From contig NC_045139.1 in the NCBI RefSeq assembly GCF_008831285.2, forward strand, positions 28,499,206 through 28,563,205: DNA of 64,000 nucleotides, in the 5' to 3' direction. The notes beneath the pieces are model-generated. The model worked only from the letters and a program-made list of their open reading frames with translations. It was not told the DNA's origin and made no database searches. Shown here piece by piece: positions 43,586 to 56,184 of this stretch. The stretch is from Nymphaea colorata. Taxonomy: Eukaryota; Streptophyta; Magnoliopsida; Nymphaeales; Nymphaeaceae. Position 1 is the stretch's first letter; each line of letters begins with the position of its first letter. The position numbers were made by a program, and so were the translations under genes.

Positions 43586-45119
43586 GCTTAATTTAGTTAA
43601 TATTAAGTCTTGCCAATGCCAAAGTTACTAGATTCTGGGGATGCCAAGAGAGAGCATGGCTGACCTTCTAACTCACTAAGCTCCTCCTCGAACCTGCAAA
43701 AAACCAACAGTGACTAATGGCCTTCGTGATACTCCCATGATGGAGCAGCAAACCAATCAAACCCAAGCTTTTAGACAAAAATTACTGTTGATCGCTTACT
43801 GAAAGCTTTCAAGTGAATAATGGTACAAAAGAGACATGGCTCGACGTATGAGCCGATCCTTCATCAATTGCTCAAAAATTTTAAGATTGAATATAATGGC
43901 CTTTTCATTATTTACAGGAAGAATGCGTGAAAGAAAATTTTCGAGAGGAAATAAGAGCTTCACTTCCAGAAAATTCTGGAATCCATGATGGAAAAACTTA
44001 GGCCAGCTTAACCCCGTCCATAACAAGTTTGTACAGGGTCGCTAGGTTTGAAAAAGAAAACACTTTTTTCGCTTTCCTTTTTGTGCTCAGTGAACAGATT
44101 TAACAGTCTCCCTACCGAACATGAGCCTAGACTCTTCCATAGAAAATTTTTGCAAGAAGGCATCTGATATTCACGTCAGTTAGATACAGTTTCAACATGA
44201 TCTGGATACTGGAAGAGAAAATTTTAGCAAGAAGGGAAATGATATTCACGTTAGTTAGATATGGTTTCTTCCCCATCACCACCCCGCCCTGACCTTCGTG
44301 AATTTTGCACCCAGTTCAGTCCCCCAACAAAAAGAATGAAGTTTCAATTAAACCAATCCAAACATTCACTGTTACGTTTCCCCAAATAAGAGGCACTCCA
44401 ACCGCCAACGAAGACCACTGTGCGGCGAATAAAAAATAATACTAAGCACCAGAACTAGCCGATCAGGACCAGACCGCTCTTTGACCCTACAACTGGAATA
44501 ACGAAAGCAGAATCCCTTGCAACAAAGGAGAGAGAGCAAAAAAACGAAGCAGAAAGAGAAAAAGAAAAAATGCCTCATTTTCTAGTATGGCCACTTTAAT
44601 AATGCTACTCGGGTCATTGCAATTCCGTAATTTATTAATTAACCAAAGAAAAGTATTCTTCACTGAATCATAAATAATAGAATCCAGAGAAAGAGAGAGA
44701 AAGAGTATACCGGTACATTGGAGAGTCTATGTTCTGTTTGGGGAGGAATATAAGCCCCTTATCTCTGATCCACTCTTGGAAGCTGCAGAGGGCCTCGTGG
44801 CCGGTCTGGGATTTCTGGAGGCAGAGGACGGACAGGTGCCTCTTCCGGCAGATGCACGCCCTTGATGAAGGACCCGAGAAGGGTGGGGGCGGTGCTCGCT
44901 TCTCTGTGAAGGAGCAAGGAAGATCAGCTGGGCGTCTTGCGCGCGCAGGCAACGATGACAAGGAAGCCATTTTTCGGCTGGGGCGGCGTGGGAAATGAGA
45001 TGGCTGGGCTGGTGGTGGTGGATGACTTGGGGAGGATGAAGCAGGCGCGCTCTGGCTAGCCGCTTTCCATGCCGCAGACTGGATAACCAACCGTGGCTTC
45101 TCAATCCCCTCTTATCCAT
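43579..45119 (-). pseudogene. Partial duplicate of LSMT: 5' flank, exon 1, intron 1, exon 2 and start of intron 2
   Basis: This copy matches LSMT from upstream of its start codon to part of intron 2. Exon 1 (44970-44711) keeps the transit peptide and RKR(H/R)LSVLCLQKSQ but has an in-frame deletion of about 235 nt that removes the N-terminal SET part, joining WIRDKGL to the IDSPMYR end. The splice donor is kept (CG/GTATAC). Exon 2 (43693-43665) is 29 nt as in the parent, and codes FEEELSELE. Intron 1 is similar throughout. Similarity continues past the exon 2 donor (GTCAGCCATGCTCTCTCTTGG against GTCAGTCATGCTCTGTCTTGA in the parent) to about 43579, where PNSL2 coding begins. Exons 3-6 are absent. 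It cannot make a methyltransferase, but promoter, ATG and splice sites remain. Confidence 0.85.
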
Positions 45120-46730
45120 CTAACTTGTATTATTTACATATTATACTGTGACGCCGGACCTGGTTGCGCATTCGGACTGATCTCTGCCAAAGGGCCTAAC
45201 ACGCAAACGCGTGATCATTTGTTTGGCTTTAAAATGTAGAGAAAAAAAAAAAAAAAACAACCATCCTAATATACTAATTGGGTGATTAACAACAAAGGAC
45301 CGCTCAACCTAAACTAAGAGGTGTATATATGTTTATCATGCACACGGAGGGCACCTACCATTAGGCCTAACAAATAGGTGCTCAAGTTTTTCTTAAAATT
45401 TTCAAAACACTATTTCCAAATACAAAATGTGAAATTAGAGGTGCAATTTGCAAAATTGCTCCTCCCAAAGGAAAAATACTTTAAAAATAAAAAAATAGAA
45501 AACAAAAGCAAAAACCTTTATCAGACGTTTAATTGACACCCCAAAACCAAGTTTTTGAAGTTTCGAGTGACATCAAAATTAAGTTTAAAGAAAACCCAGT
45601 TTTGACAAAACCTATTTTGGTAAAAAAAAAAAAAATGAAAAAGACATGAACCCCCTTAGGTTATTCATAAAAAACGAGGTTTTTTTTAACTTGTCACCTA
45701 AACAGATAAACCAAATTTTTAAAACTCATTAAAAAAACTTTTGTCAAACCAATTTTTTACAAAACTGGGTTAGATGCATGAGAGTGTCATCAAAACACCA
45801 CCTTAGTATCCATTTGCATAGTCTTCTTCTTCTCCACAGATCAAGTAAAGGAAGTGTGTCATTCAGCAAAAAGGACCGGTTTGGAAATTGGATTCATTAT
45901 AACTGATTTCTCACTTTTGCATCACTTATAACTGTAATTGCAAAAGAAAAACTATTTTAGCTTGCATCAGCATTCTCTTAAGGTAGACGTTTTAGTGCTT
46001 AATTTTCGATGAGCTAATAGTATTAGAGATCATGATGAACATGGATCTTGAGTTCAGAATCAAAATTGACAGCAAACCTTATGATGGTTGGCGACGATAG
46101 GGAGTTTACCAATAGAATCAGTGAGATTGGCACGACATCTATCATTTCCTTGTCAGCAGAAAATCTTTCTCCGTCACATGAACATGCTTATTATCAAGAA
46201 AAACAAAACGATTGACACAGCCGGCTGTACTGTTGGAAAGCCCTCCCTTTGTAATTGCCATATACTAGAAAGTCTAATGTAAGGGACTATACTGATACAC
46301 ACCATAAAATAGATGGGTCTCGTCTTGTTAGATAAATGAAAGAAACTTAAAAGCTCCTTCCCATGGACGTACGCAGTCTTTACTGCGGAACCACGTACCC
46401 TTTGGTGTCTCTTTTCCTTTTGAGTTTTTCTATTATGGTCTCAAAGCATAAATTGGAGCCCTTATTGCGTGCACACCAGAGGTAGGGGCATCTCAGATTT
46501 TTCAAAAATCAAAATTTTATTTATAAATTTTAACAATTTTAGTTTAACCTATATAAAAAATTTGAATACATTATATTTCGTCCCCTATTAATAGTTCGGT
46601 CCCTGCAATGAAAAGTTTCTAGCCCCACTCTTGGTGCACACTATGATTCTCCTTTAGTTTTGTGAAAATGACCTAATGCAGCTCGTCTCATACAAGTCCC
46701 AAAAACTTACTTGCCTCTCCATCAAAACTA
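45120..46730. other. Intergenic spacer
   Basis: No gene is seen. The region 45500-45800 is full of AAACC/GGTTTT words and poly-A runs, and 46490-46640 looks like a relic of an AT-rich dispersed repeat with GGGGC / GCCCC-type ends. Confidence 0.45.
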
Positions 46731-46734
46731 CAAT

Positions 46735-47345
46735 ACTTTCTCAATGTTAAGGTTTCTGGAGAAAATTATCTGCAATGAGAGTCGCAGGACCAGTATGACA
46801 GTGTTCATGGATCCTAACCATGTCAGGAAAATTTTTTAACTGCTGTCCAAGGAAAAACTAAAAACTCCATCATAAATATGTGTCTTTATTGCGTAAGGAT
46901 CAACTTTTACTTGAATTGATTAAGAGCTCCCTAACTGAACCTGTTCACTCATAGATAGTCAGTTTAAAGGCCTCTTGTGATGTTTGGAATAGTTTTAAAG
47001 AGATGCATTCTATCCAAACACTTTTCATCGATCGTGGAAAGGCGGACGTCGTCGGTGAAAGTGCATTTTTACCAACATTTAGGAAGCTGCGTTGGAGAAG
47101 ATCTGTCTGATCAACATCTGGAGGAAAAAGTTGATGCAAATCTGCCTTCACTGATGCGTGCCAGGAAAATGTCGTTGTTAAAAATTATGTTTTCATTGAC
47201 ACATATTAAAGCTCACGTCGATGTAAGGGTTTTTCTGGCCAAGCGTTACCGAGAGAGAGCCACTTGTCCGTATTATAACAAGACTGGGCGCACCACCGGA
47301 ACTCGTTATAAGATTCCCTGAAAGCCTAAGCCAAATCATAAATTA
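46735..47345 (+). pseudogene. Decayed Ty1/copia gag fragment
   Basis: Broken frames read LNVKVSGENYLQ (gag start), then RKDQLLLELIKSSLTEPVHS, IVSLKASCDVWNSFKEMHS and, near 47260, CPYYNKTGRTTGTRYKIP. The last is a CCHC zinc knuckle (CxYCxKxGHxxxxCYKxP) with two of its ligands replaced. Stops and frame changes are frequent. No LTR or pol was found beside it. Confidence 0.68.
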
Positions 47346-47454
47346 TGCGTCTTATCATGCCTCAACACAAAAAAGTTGAGCTGATGAAATTTGGTACTCG
47401 GATTCATGCGTTACTCACTAGAAGAATAATCTTCCTATTCATTAAGTTGGTGGG

Positions 47455-47645
47455 AACAAGGGCCGAGCCAGGGGAGGCCCGCAGGGAACATGGCAACCCC
47501 TCAAAATTTTAGAAACAAAACATTTACATGTATTTTTTTAATCATTATTATATATAAAAAGTTTGAAAAATTGTATTTTGTTTTTTATCAAAATTGAAAC
47601 TATAATTCAGCCCCTAGTGAAAAAATTCTTGACTTCGCCCTTGAG
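47455..47645. repeat. Dispersed repeat relic with GCC-rich ends and AT core
   Basis: The segment starts GGCCGAGCCAGGGGAGG and ends near CTTGACTTCGCCC, with an AT-rich middle including CCCCTCAAAATTTTAG and CAGCCCCTAGTGAAAAA. Several similar pieces occur in the window, consistent with an old short-element family. Confidence 0.45.
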
Positions 47646-48435
47646 TGGGAGCAACATGTTTGTGCATTTCCTACATTAGTAACTTATCCCCTCAAGTTTC
47701 CAATATTCTTTGCTGTAGAGTAATTTTGTACGATTAATTTCACTTTTGAACTATTCGCTTGTGGAACAAAATAATGATGGCATGACTTCCCGCAGGTGTG
47801 TCTCGGTATTATTACATGTGTGACTCCATTGTTTTTCATAGTTGATTCTGTTCACTTGCACTTCATTAAATTTTTCCTTTTTCAATCTTATCCTGTTTTC
47901 AATCAGTCAACCTGGTTTTCTTAGCTGTAAAGCAAAGGGAAATAGAACTCAAGATTCATTGGGTTATTTAGAAACATGCATGCATGACAAAAGTACTTAC
48001 ATATTGAGTTTGTGATATGTTATGCTCATCATATGTTTTTACTCTTGCCATTTTCATATTTCTTTGTAATTTCTTTTCTTTTCCATTCAATAAATCATCA
48101 ACACTAACGTTTCTCTAAAAGTAGCTATAAGTTACGTTTGCGGTGCTAATGGAGGGATACTCTTCTTCAGGAGGAGGTCTCACTGATGAGATGGTGCAGA
48201 AACTATGTTGGTGGAAGCATTAGATCAAAAAGTTCATGTGAAAGAAATCAAGAAACCACTTTATATATATATATATATATATAGCATGTAAATGTAAACT
48301 GATCAGTACAAGCTATTTGCGAGAAATCTCCACAATGAAAATATATCAACGAGTCAGCAAGAAATAAAAGAAAGGGAGAAAGAGAGAGAGAGGGAACAAC
48401 TTGTATGGGCATTAATATAGGTGGACATGGTGCCT
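47646..48435. other. Spacer downstream of the P450 gene
   Basis: No gene is seen. A (TA)n tract lies at 48263-48283, and the P450 3' UTR probably lies immediately below 48436. Confidence 0.5.
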
Positions 48436-50999
48436 TCAAAGTCGCCTGGAGACCGTAACTTTTAAGCCGTGGGCCATGGAAAGAATAGTCATCAACCTGT
48501 AACGGACCGGATGGTTCGGAACAAGGTTGAAGTCGAAAAATCTGCAGAGAATGGCCAGTGTCATCTTCATCTGCAAAAATGCGGAGTCTTTTCCCAAGCA
48601 CACTCTTGGACCACCCTGGTTCACAAAACTAATCGTCCGTAACTCTTGTTCCTATTTCTTTTGCGATCGACAAGAATGCCGGAAAGTAATGCCGTGTAAT
48701 AAAGAAAGAATGCTGATTAAAAAAGATGTGTGGATGGCCTTTGACGCACCTGAAAGGCGGTGAACTTGAACGGAGAAACTTGTTGCAGGACTCCGTCTTT
48801 GATCCATCTTTCTGGTTTGAATTCTGCAGCGTCATGGCCCCATAGGTACTCCATCCTCCCCATGGAGTAAGGCACATAGGTCACCATCTCTCCAGCTCTT
48901 ACTTTAGTTCCGTCAGGAAGAATATCGTCTTTCAGTATGCCTTTGGGATCCTGCAATGCCCGGATGGGCAATCTCAATTAGACGGCTTAATGGTGTTGTG
49001 ATGCTCAACCGACAAAAGTATTAAATTGGAAATCCGCTTTCCAATATATCCTCCCTTTTCATAATTGACATAGCTAATGATGGTGCATAAAGTCAGATTA
49101 TATATATATATGCATGAGAGAGAGGGAAAGAGAAAATAATCACTTAGGACCTGAGGAACTGCAGGGTAGAGCCGAAGTGTCTCGGAGATGGCTGCGTGCA
49201 AATACAGTAGCTTTCCAAGTGAATCGTAGGTTAGAAATTCAGCAAACCGTGATATCCTTTCAGTGAATGACTTTACGTCATCATGGTCGGTTATGATTAC
49301 CGACGCTTCCTTATTCTTCTCTTTCATCTTTTCTTCTTCAAGTCCTTCCAGTTCCTTGCGCACTTTATTTGCAGCCTGTGGATTTTTTATCATCATGTAG
49401 ATAAACCATGAGAGTGTTGTAGCCGTCGTGTCACGGCCGGCAATGACAAAGTTCAGAACTATGTCCCTCAGTGTTTTCTCCGTCAGTCTGCTGTCTGATT
49501 CCTCACCCAACTCTATGAATCTTGACAAGATGTCATGCTTTATCTGCAATTTTTTTTTCCCAAATTCATCCATTAGTTTAACATGTCATATAATTCACAC
49601 CAAGATCTGAACCTTGTTTTACAGCAATATGTCAATTCATTGGTTAAAATGTGAAAAGTTCTGCGGGCTTGTAGCAGGAGATGGAAGCTGTCAGTGCAGC
49701 TGATCCCCTATGAATTAATCCTTTGTAGAGTTAGCAACACTTTAATGTGGTCATATATGATTCTGAATGCATGTACCTTGTACTTCATGCCATTTGCACG
49801 AGCTTCCTCGATCTCTGCTTTTCTTTTTCTGATCATTGCATATGTGAAGTCATCTAAGAATTTGATGCTTTGGTTCAACAAGGCTTCCGAGCCGACCTGA
49901 AAGAAGCGTTTGATCCTCCACAAAGGGTCGAGGAAGCGCATAGTGACTATGGTATTTGCAGCGTCAAAGGCTCGAGCAAATTCATTGTCGGGGAGCTGGG
50001 GAGATAATGTATTTATATCCGTCCCAAAACCAACCTTACCAATTGAATCTAACGTCATCCTCATCAGCAATTCCTGCATACAAGCATGCAGTGGAGGAAA
50101 AAGCATGATCAAAGAGTTAATTAATCTGTGAAGTTACTACTATGAGACACACGGAAACATACCTGTACATCTATCTGCTGATTGTTTTTGGAAAGTAAGC
50201 ACAAAATATGAGAAAGTTTCAGTGCATATTCTCTGAAAACAGTGGTACTGAAGTCTCTCAAGTTCCTGGAGGCGAACTCAAAGCTTGCTGTCTTCCTCTG
50301 CTTTCTCCACATCTCCCCATCGCTGTTGAATATGCCGTCCCCGAGTAGCACCTCCATGCATGAGTGGTACTTGTCGCCCTTTAGAAAACGTTACAAATCA
50401 TCATCACATTCCTAACTTTGGCTGGAATTAAAAATACAACTCTAATAGTATTAATAGGAAAAACAAACTGGTTTTTGAAATTCGATTCCTTGTTGGAGAC
50501 AAATTGCAACGCTTCTGAAAATGAATCAAACTGGTTTATAGAAAGAAAAAAACAATCGTGGAGTCGGCCATTAATTGCATTGAAACCCTTGTTATTATTT
50601 CGATCTTTTAAACTTAACAATCAAAAGACAAAATAAATAAAGCGAAAGAAAGAAACGAAGATTTTGAGAACATACCTTAGGGTAGTTGTGAAAGTTGGTC
50701 TTGAGAATATGCTCGACGTTGGAAGGGTGGGTGGTGTAGGTGTAGGAGGCGAAAGGCATGGGCACAAAAATGGATGGGGAGTTGGACAGGTACTCCGCCA
50801 GCCAGTCGTGCATCCGGTCGTAGTTGGCTAGTTGCTCAATGGCTGCGCCAATGAGGGGCCACGTCCTCGGCCCCACCTTCCGACCTCCGTTCCACCTTTG
50901 CGCCGTCGTCCAACAAGAGACAATGACAAGCACAAGAGCAGCGGCGCACAGGGCCAAACCGCTTGCGCTTGTGCTGCACCCGTCCACCATCCTCATCAT
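48436..50999 (-). CDS. Cytochrome P450, CYP86 clan, probably CYP704
   Basis: Six minus-strand exons join at phase 0 with GT-AG junctions: 50999-50676, 50378-50163, 50073-49777, 49543-49151, 48950-48750 and 48615-48436 (536 aa). An N-terminal membrane anchor (LALCAAALVLVIVSCW) is followed by GPRTWPLIGAAIEQLANYDRMHDWL. The I-helix oxygen-binding motif is AGRDTT (314-319), the K-helix ETLR is 400-403, PERW follows, and the heme loop FQGGPRVCLG has its cysteine at 483. All catalytic motifs are intact. CYP704 enzymes are ER-bound omega-hydroxylases of long-chain fatty acids; one branch (CYP704B) makes sporopollenin or cutin precursors. The subfamily assignment (704B or 704C) is uncertain. The ATG at 50999 is the first of three close in-frame ATGs. 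A TATA-like box lies 44 bases upstream. Confidence 0.94.
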
Positions 51000-51042
51000 C
51001 ACTCTCTCCCAATGCAACAGCACAGCGAAAATGGTAGAGGAC

Positions 51043-51048
51043 TTTATA
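51043..51048 (-). promoter_or_regulatory. Candidate TATA box of the P450 gene
   Basis: The minus strand reads TTATAAAGTCC, placing TATAAA about 44 bases before the ATG. This would give a very short 5' leader of roughly 15 bases, so it is only a candidate. Confidence 0.4.
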
Positions 51049-54000
51049 ACTTAATTCCCAACCAAATCACCTTCTTTGCGCCGTGCTTAATTGAAGGAGG
51101 TGAAAGGCGTGCATGTGTCGCATGAGAGAGAGGGAAAGTGTGTGCATGAACACTAAAATATAGATAAATAGGAAAACATCGCTAAAATTTAATCTGATCC
51201 TTGCATAATTTTGCCTCAGAAGTGAGGGGAGGGAATGGTTTGGTTCTGGTGGCACTAGAACCACAAGAAATGCATATCGCCCCAAAAGTTAGGCGTTTAT
51301 TGCTTGAAGGATCATATATATGCAAGTCAAGAGATGCACATACTTTGGATGAAGCAACTACTATTGTCAACTTAATTGATTTCTACATGCTACACCTTGG
51401 GTTAAGGTGGAAGCCGGTAAGCCTATCATGCCTCGCGCGCTGGTTCATGGATCTTCTCCTACACCTACACAAATTTCATTTTCTGGCCATTTCTTCGGCA
51501 CCCACTTAATTAATTGCGTACGTGGTTTCCAACTCGATCCGACTGACCAGGTAAATAGGTTCGCAGTGGTAAGTATGTTTTTTCTTTTTCCCTCCTTACA
51601 TTCTTTCTTCTCCAGTACTACCTCCTTCAGAAAAAGAGAAAAAGAATCATCGATCGACGGCGTCTATTTTCAAAGACTACAGCTAGCTAGCTTCAGGGTT
51701 CACTGGCCTCATCCCCGGTGCACTCATAAACTTTCTTTCAATTTGACTTCCAAGTGTAAGAGTAATGACTAAATTGTTTTCTCAAATCTCTACTGTTGTC
51801 CATGATCGATCAATCTTCAGATTTGTAATGTGGCAATTTGAACTGATCGTGCTAGTGATCTCAAGGAGTTTCGCCACCATCAACAGCCTTGATGGTGGAA
51901 GACGATGCACCCACTACCCGACAAGTAGGTGATGCATGACTGTGTCTGTGATCTAACAGTTCAGATGGTTACCAACAGCAATCTTAGGGCATATGATGGT
52001 GAAATCTGTCATCTAGCTTCCGGTCAACCCATCACCATGCACTCTGCTCTGCATGATGACCGCTGGTCGAACTCGCCCCAGTTAAGTAGCGATAGCTAGC
52101 TGCCCTCCAACCAGAAAATTTTTGGGCATAATTTCATATAATTCTGTTTGGTTTGCCTGATAATGGAGGCACAAAATCAATTTAAATACAATGCGTGGTG
52201 GTACGCACAGCACCAGGCAATTAACGTGATCCTTATCTAAGTAAACGACACACCATTGTCCTGCCATTCTCACGAATCCAAATGCAAGACTGTTGTCGGA
52301 TTATTATAAGCAAAAAACTAGTCGCCATCCGTTCAAGGAGAAAGAGATAGAAAGCAGACGTTGATTCAGTTGGTCCACGCCATGGCGTCTCTGAATCATG
52401 ATGATCATTGGAGAGTCGGATCATGAGTCGCGCGCTGTACAGGAAGAAGACAGGCAGATAAGATAGGCTTAGATTGTTAGGGGAGGTTCTGATCACGGAT
52501 ATGCCGCTCGGGATTTAAAAAAGAGAGAAAAGGGTAGAAGCACCAGTGTGAAAAATGCTCGGCGCATTTGAACATAGAACATAGAGGAAGAAGGGCTAGG
52601 GATCGTCAGTGGAAGGTAGGAAAAGGACTGCTGGCCCGCAGCATTTAGTCAGTCGTCATGCTATCAACTGCAATATGGAATTGACATCCATGCATTTGAC
52701 CATACCGACTGACTTAGATCTCTCCCTTTTATCTCTCTCAATCATTAAGCCGGTCCCCAACTCCTGCCTAACCCTTCTCACCACTCGACGGCCTACAGAT
52801 TTGGATCTATGAAATTTGGCTGCCTCTCAATCGGTCAAAGAATCACATACGTCCCAATCAATCTTGTCCACGACTCCTCCTCCTCCCTGAAAGGGAATAA
52901 ACTGCTACTTTAATTGACTAGTGGATGGCGGAGGAGGCGGTGCTGGCAAATGACTTGCATCCATCATTTCGGCATCTCGTGGCCCAGTCCGCATGGCGAC
53001 ATGAAGTGGTTTTGATGGAACTTAGTAGAAACCCTGCATATTGTGCCTGTTAAATTGAATAAACATCTACACGTGGTGTCGAGACTGAACCCCAAGAGCC
53101 TCGAAATTACAGTTTAAACAAGACGACCTGCCAAGACTAACCTTCCTACATATTTTTTTAAGAAGGGAAGGAAATATAAGAATAGATGAGCATGCACAGT
53201 AACTTTGATCCCCAATTCAGCCGGCGGCTTCTTTAGAGATGAAAAGAAATCATAAAGAAAGTAAAAGCACATTAAATCAACAGGCAGATTGCGGGTACTT
53301 TAAGGCACTTGGAAGGTCAAAGGAGACGGGGTAGGGGGACGGCCAACTCCTTCTTCGTCTCTTTGCCTACCATGAAGCCTCCATTATTAAAATATAATTG
53401 AGCTCGATGGTAGCAGGGGAAGCAACCCCATCCACCGGTGGAGATCCGATCGGATGCCGTGCCGTGTGGATGTGTTTCCCACTACCCTTCTGTCGGAGTG
53501 CGGGGAAGCAGACAGTGCAATCGATCCCCCTCTCTCTCTCTGCCTTCCGTCATACCAAAGTCCAGTGCAAAAGAAGATATGTAACCTTTGGTTTAGTTGG
53601 GCCGAGAAATGAGTGAGTGACACATGATCGAATGAAGCATATTGATCAGAACATGCGTCTGCTCCCTATGGATATCCCTCCTTTCAGCCCTTGCGAGGAG
53701 CGAGGCTTCAAGAAAATGGCCGTCGCGCATCCAAAGAAATTTATCTCTTTCTTCATCGACGATCAATCAGAAGTTCTGAAATTTATCAAATATTTCTTAT
53801 GAATATCAATACTGCTTTGCTTTTCTATCACAGATTTGACCAGGAAACGAACCACCAAGGCTCTTTCGACCTGTAAGACGAAACAAATAAAATTAACCAA
53901 ACCCCACAGCCTGCGCATGGACGAATTAATTTCCAGTGAAAAAGCGAGAATTTTGAATGCCTGCCGTCAACTGTTTATAGCCCCTCAAGTCAAGTATATA

Positions 54001-54328
54001 TATGCCAACAACGTCTGAAGATTCAAGAAGAAAAACTGATATGGTGACCACTTCTTGGGAAAATCAATACCCTATTAAATATTTTTCACTTTATAATGTA
54101 TGCGTACATTCTGAGAGCAACTCAAGATAAAGCTTGATGGGTTGCGCTTTTATTGAGGAAACTGTACAAACATATATAGTAAGAATAAATAGTTGAACTA
54201 GCTCTAGAGGAGTACCAGTAACAAAATAAACAAACTACAGTCAAAGAAGACATTCCTGATGAATGTGCAAGCCAGGAGGCATCCCTTCTCTCAGCAAAGG
54301 AGAAGGGGCAATCAGGCAATGTACAGTA
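51049..54328. other. Gene-poor intergenic stretch
   Basis: Open frames here (for example 51201-51509 and 53398-53616 plus, 53387-53623 minus) show no family similarity and overlap on opposite strands, so none is called. No tRNA, rRNA or intact transposon was recognised. Confidence 0.5.
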
Positions 54329-54489
54329 ACCTAGATGTAGCCTAGCCTGGTTAACGAACAACTGGTCTCCAAGAGACCCTATGGGGAGGTATGAGAAGAG
54401 TAACAAACTACCAATGTAGCCCAGCCTGGCTAATGGACAATGGGTCTCCAAGAGACCCAATGAGGACGTATGACAACAGTAACAAACTA
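54329..54489. repeat. Two-copy tandem repeat, about 80 bp
   Basis: GTAGCC(T/C)AGCCTGG, GGTCTCCAAGAGACCC and AGTAACAAACTA blocks occur in the same order in 54329-54409 and 54410-54489. The central GGTCTCCAAGAGACC is itself a 6-bp-arm palindrome, present in both copies. Confidence 0.85.
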
Positions 54490-55621
54490 TTCCACCAGTT
54501 TCCTTGCAGGATCATCACTTGAACGCTGTGTTTTATGAATCTAGCTCAATTTTTGACAAAGATTTGATACTGTTTCCATTGCCAAACAACCCCATTAAGC
54601 CTTTTGGAGACAGCCCCAATAGGAGTAAAAAGTCACCCAACCAGCACGAACTAATCTGGAACAAATCCTTGTTTTTCTGTCACAAGTACTCACACAGCTT
54701 CAGCTGACCAAGCACCGTAGTTTAACGTTGAACCATAACAGAATTCACCCTCTCAAGTCGTGAAATCAGAAATTCCCCAATAGCAGCACCAGAAATCAAC
54801 ACACTTCTGATTTCCAACATTTACTATGAGACAAATTAGCTTTCTCCAAATTGGGGACAGACCGTGCTCTCTCTCTCTCTCTCTCACCAACTGATGGAGA
54901 GCGCAACTAGTTGGGTTTCCCCATTTCAATGCAAGCCCAACGAAAGGCTGAGTCTCTGGCCCCAGAGCGGTTTCATCATCCCTCCACCAACCGGAGATTA
55001 ATCGGACCCCAATTAGATGTTCTACCCACATCCCTAAACCAAAACCCATTTTTGGTAGCTGACATGGAATTGGTTGTTTGGTTTGTGCTTGGTTTTAGCA
55101 TGCTCTACAAGCATCAAGCTTTTGTGAGCTGCGCATGCCCACTTACATTGCATTTTTGGTCACACTATAATCCAAACTGCCTAGTTTTCCTTTATGTGTA
55201 CTTATGTCAGGTGCTCCGATTGGCTTCAAATCGGTGGTGGGCTAACTGGCAGAGCGTTTGTTTTGTGGGCCATTTCATCTTGAGTGGATATCGTGCGCCT
55301 ATTCATCTAAGCCCTACTTTGATGGTATGCAGGGAATTCATTGTTGGCATGGTAAGAAATTGTTGAAGATCTCTCCCTCGCGTGGTCATGCAGCATGTGG
55401 GGTTCTTAAGCAATGAGGTGGCTTTTGCTTGCAGTAGTGTGTGAAAATGAGATCATTCGAGATGGACTTACCACAGTTTCGGGTTGCATTGCTTGTGCTT
55501 GGAGAAAATTGGGTTTCACTACTTTTGTTTGAAGTTTCACCGCAAGTGTGTGAAGTTTTTTGTTCTTCTATTTTGCTTGTCATTTTGTTGTCAGTATGTG
55601 GCTTTTTGTTTTCTCGTCTAT

Positions 55622-55664
<43 letters not shown>

Positions 55665-56170
55665 TCGCTACTCCCCCCGTTTTGATGTCGCCATCCTAAA
55701 CTAAACGCAAGTGAAGGAAATGGAAGTAAATAATTAATTAAGCATATAATTATCATATCAATCTAAGGGCACCATGAACATGGTGGTGGAGTAAGTCGGT
55801 CTTTAATGGATTTCTTTTCGGGTGCGGTTTGTGGTCAAGGTTGACGTCATGCTAGAAAGAAACACCATACCCATTGTTAAAGTATTTCAGCCTTTTATCT
55901 GCAATATAAATATAAAGTGGTATAGTTAACTACGACAAATAATAGTGATTACTGCTATTATTATTATTGTGATTATAAAATAACCCCTTCAGCATATTTA
56001 ATTGGAAAGTTTTTGTGTTTCATCCATCTTCATTTTTAATATCTTCATTAGAACGGGACAATAAGTAAAAAGGGCAATGAATGGAAATGGCCAACAATAG
56101 GAAAAGGTTGTAGGAGCAAAAAACCCAGATTTCCTGTTGAGCTGCCTTACGGACCACGTTTCTTTCACAA
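54490..56170. other. Spacer upstream of the NAC gene
   Basis: No convincing gene. An open frame at 55083-55366 plus (MELVVWFVLGFSMLYK...) has no recognised family and lacks supporting signals. A (TA)n tract lies at 55625-55661. Confidence 0.5.
55625..55661. repeat. (TA)n microsatellite
   Basis: Pure TA repeat of about 36 bases. Confidence 0.96.
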
Positions 56171-56176
56171 ATAGTG

Positions 56177-56184
56177 TATAAAAA
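56177..56184 (+). promoter_or_regulatory. Candidate TATA box of the NAC gene
   Basis: TATAAAAA lies 264 bases before the NAC ATG. A leader starting near 56210 would include a possible 5' UTR intron (TTGAG/GTAGTG at about 56290, TTTTTTAG/AGG at about 56382). Confidence 0.55.

Noticed and set aside
45530-45815. Possible terminal inverted repeat element around AAACC/GGTTTT words
   Set aside because: The ends do not pair over a useful length when read on both strands.
51201-51772. Overlapping frames upstream of the P450 gene
   Set aside because: No family similarity, no splice or promoter support and conflicting frames; probably chance.
55083-55366. Hydrophobic frame MELVVWFVLGFSMLYK...
   Set aside because: T-rich spacer sequence readily gives hydrophobic frames; no domain, no homologous neighbour.
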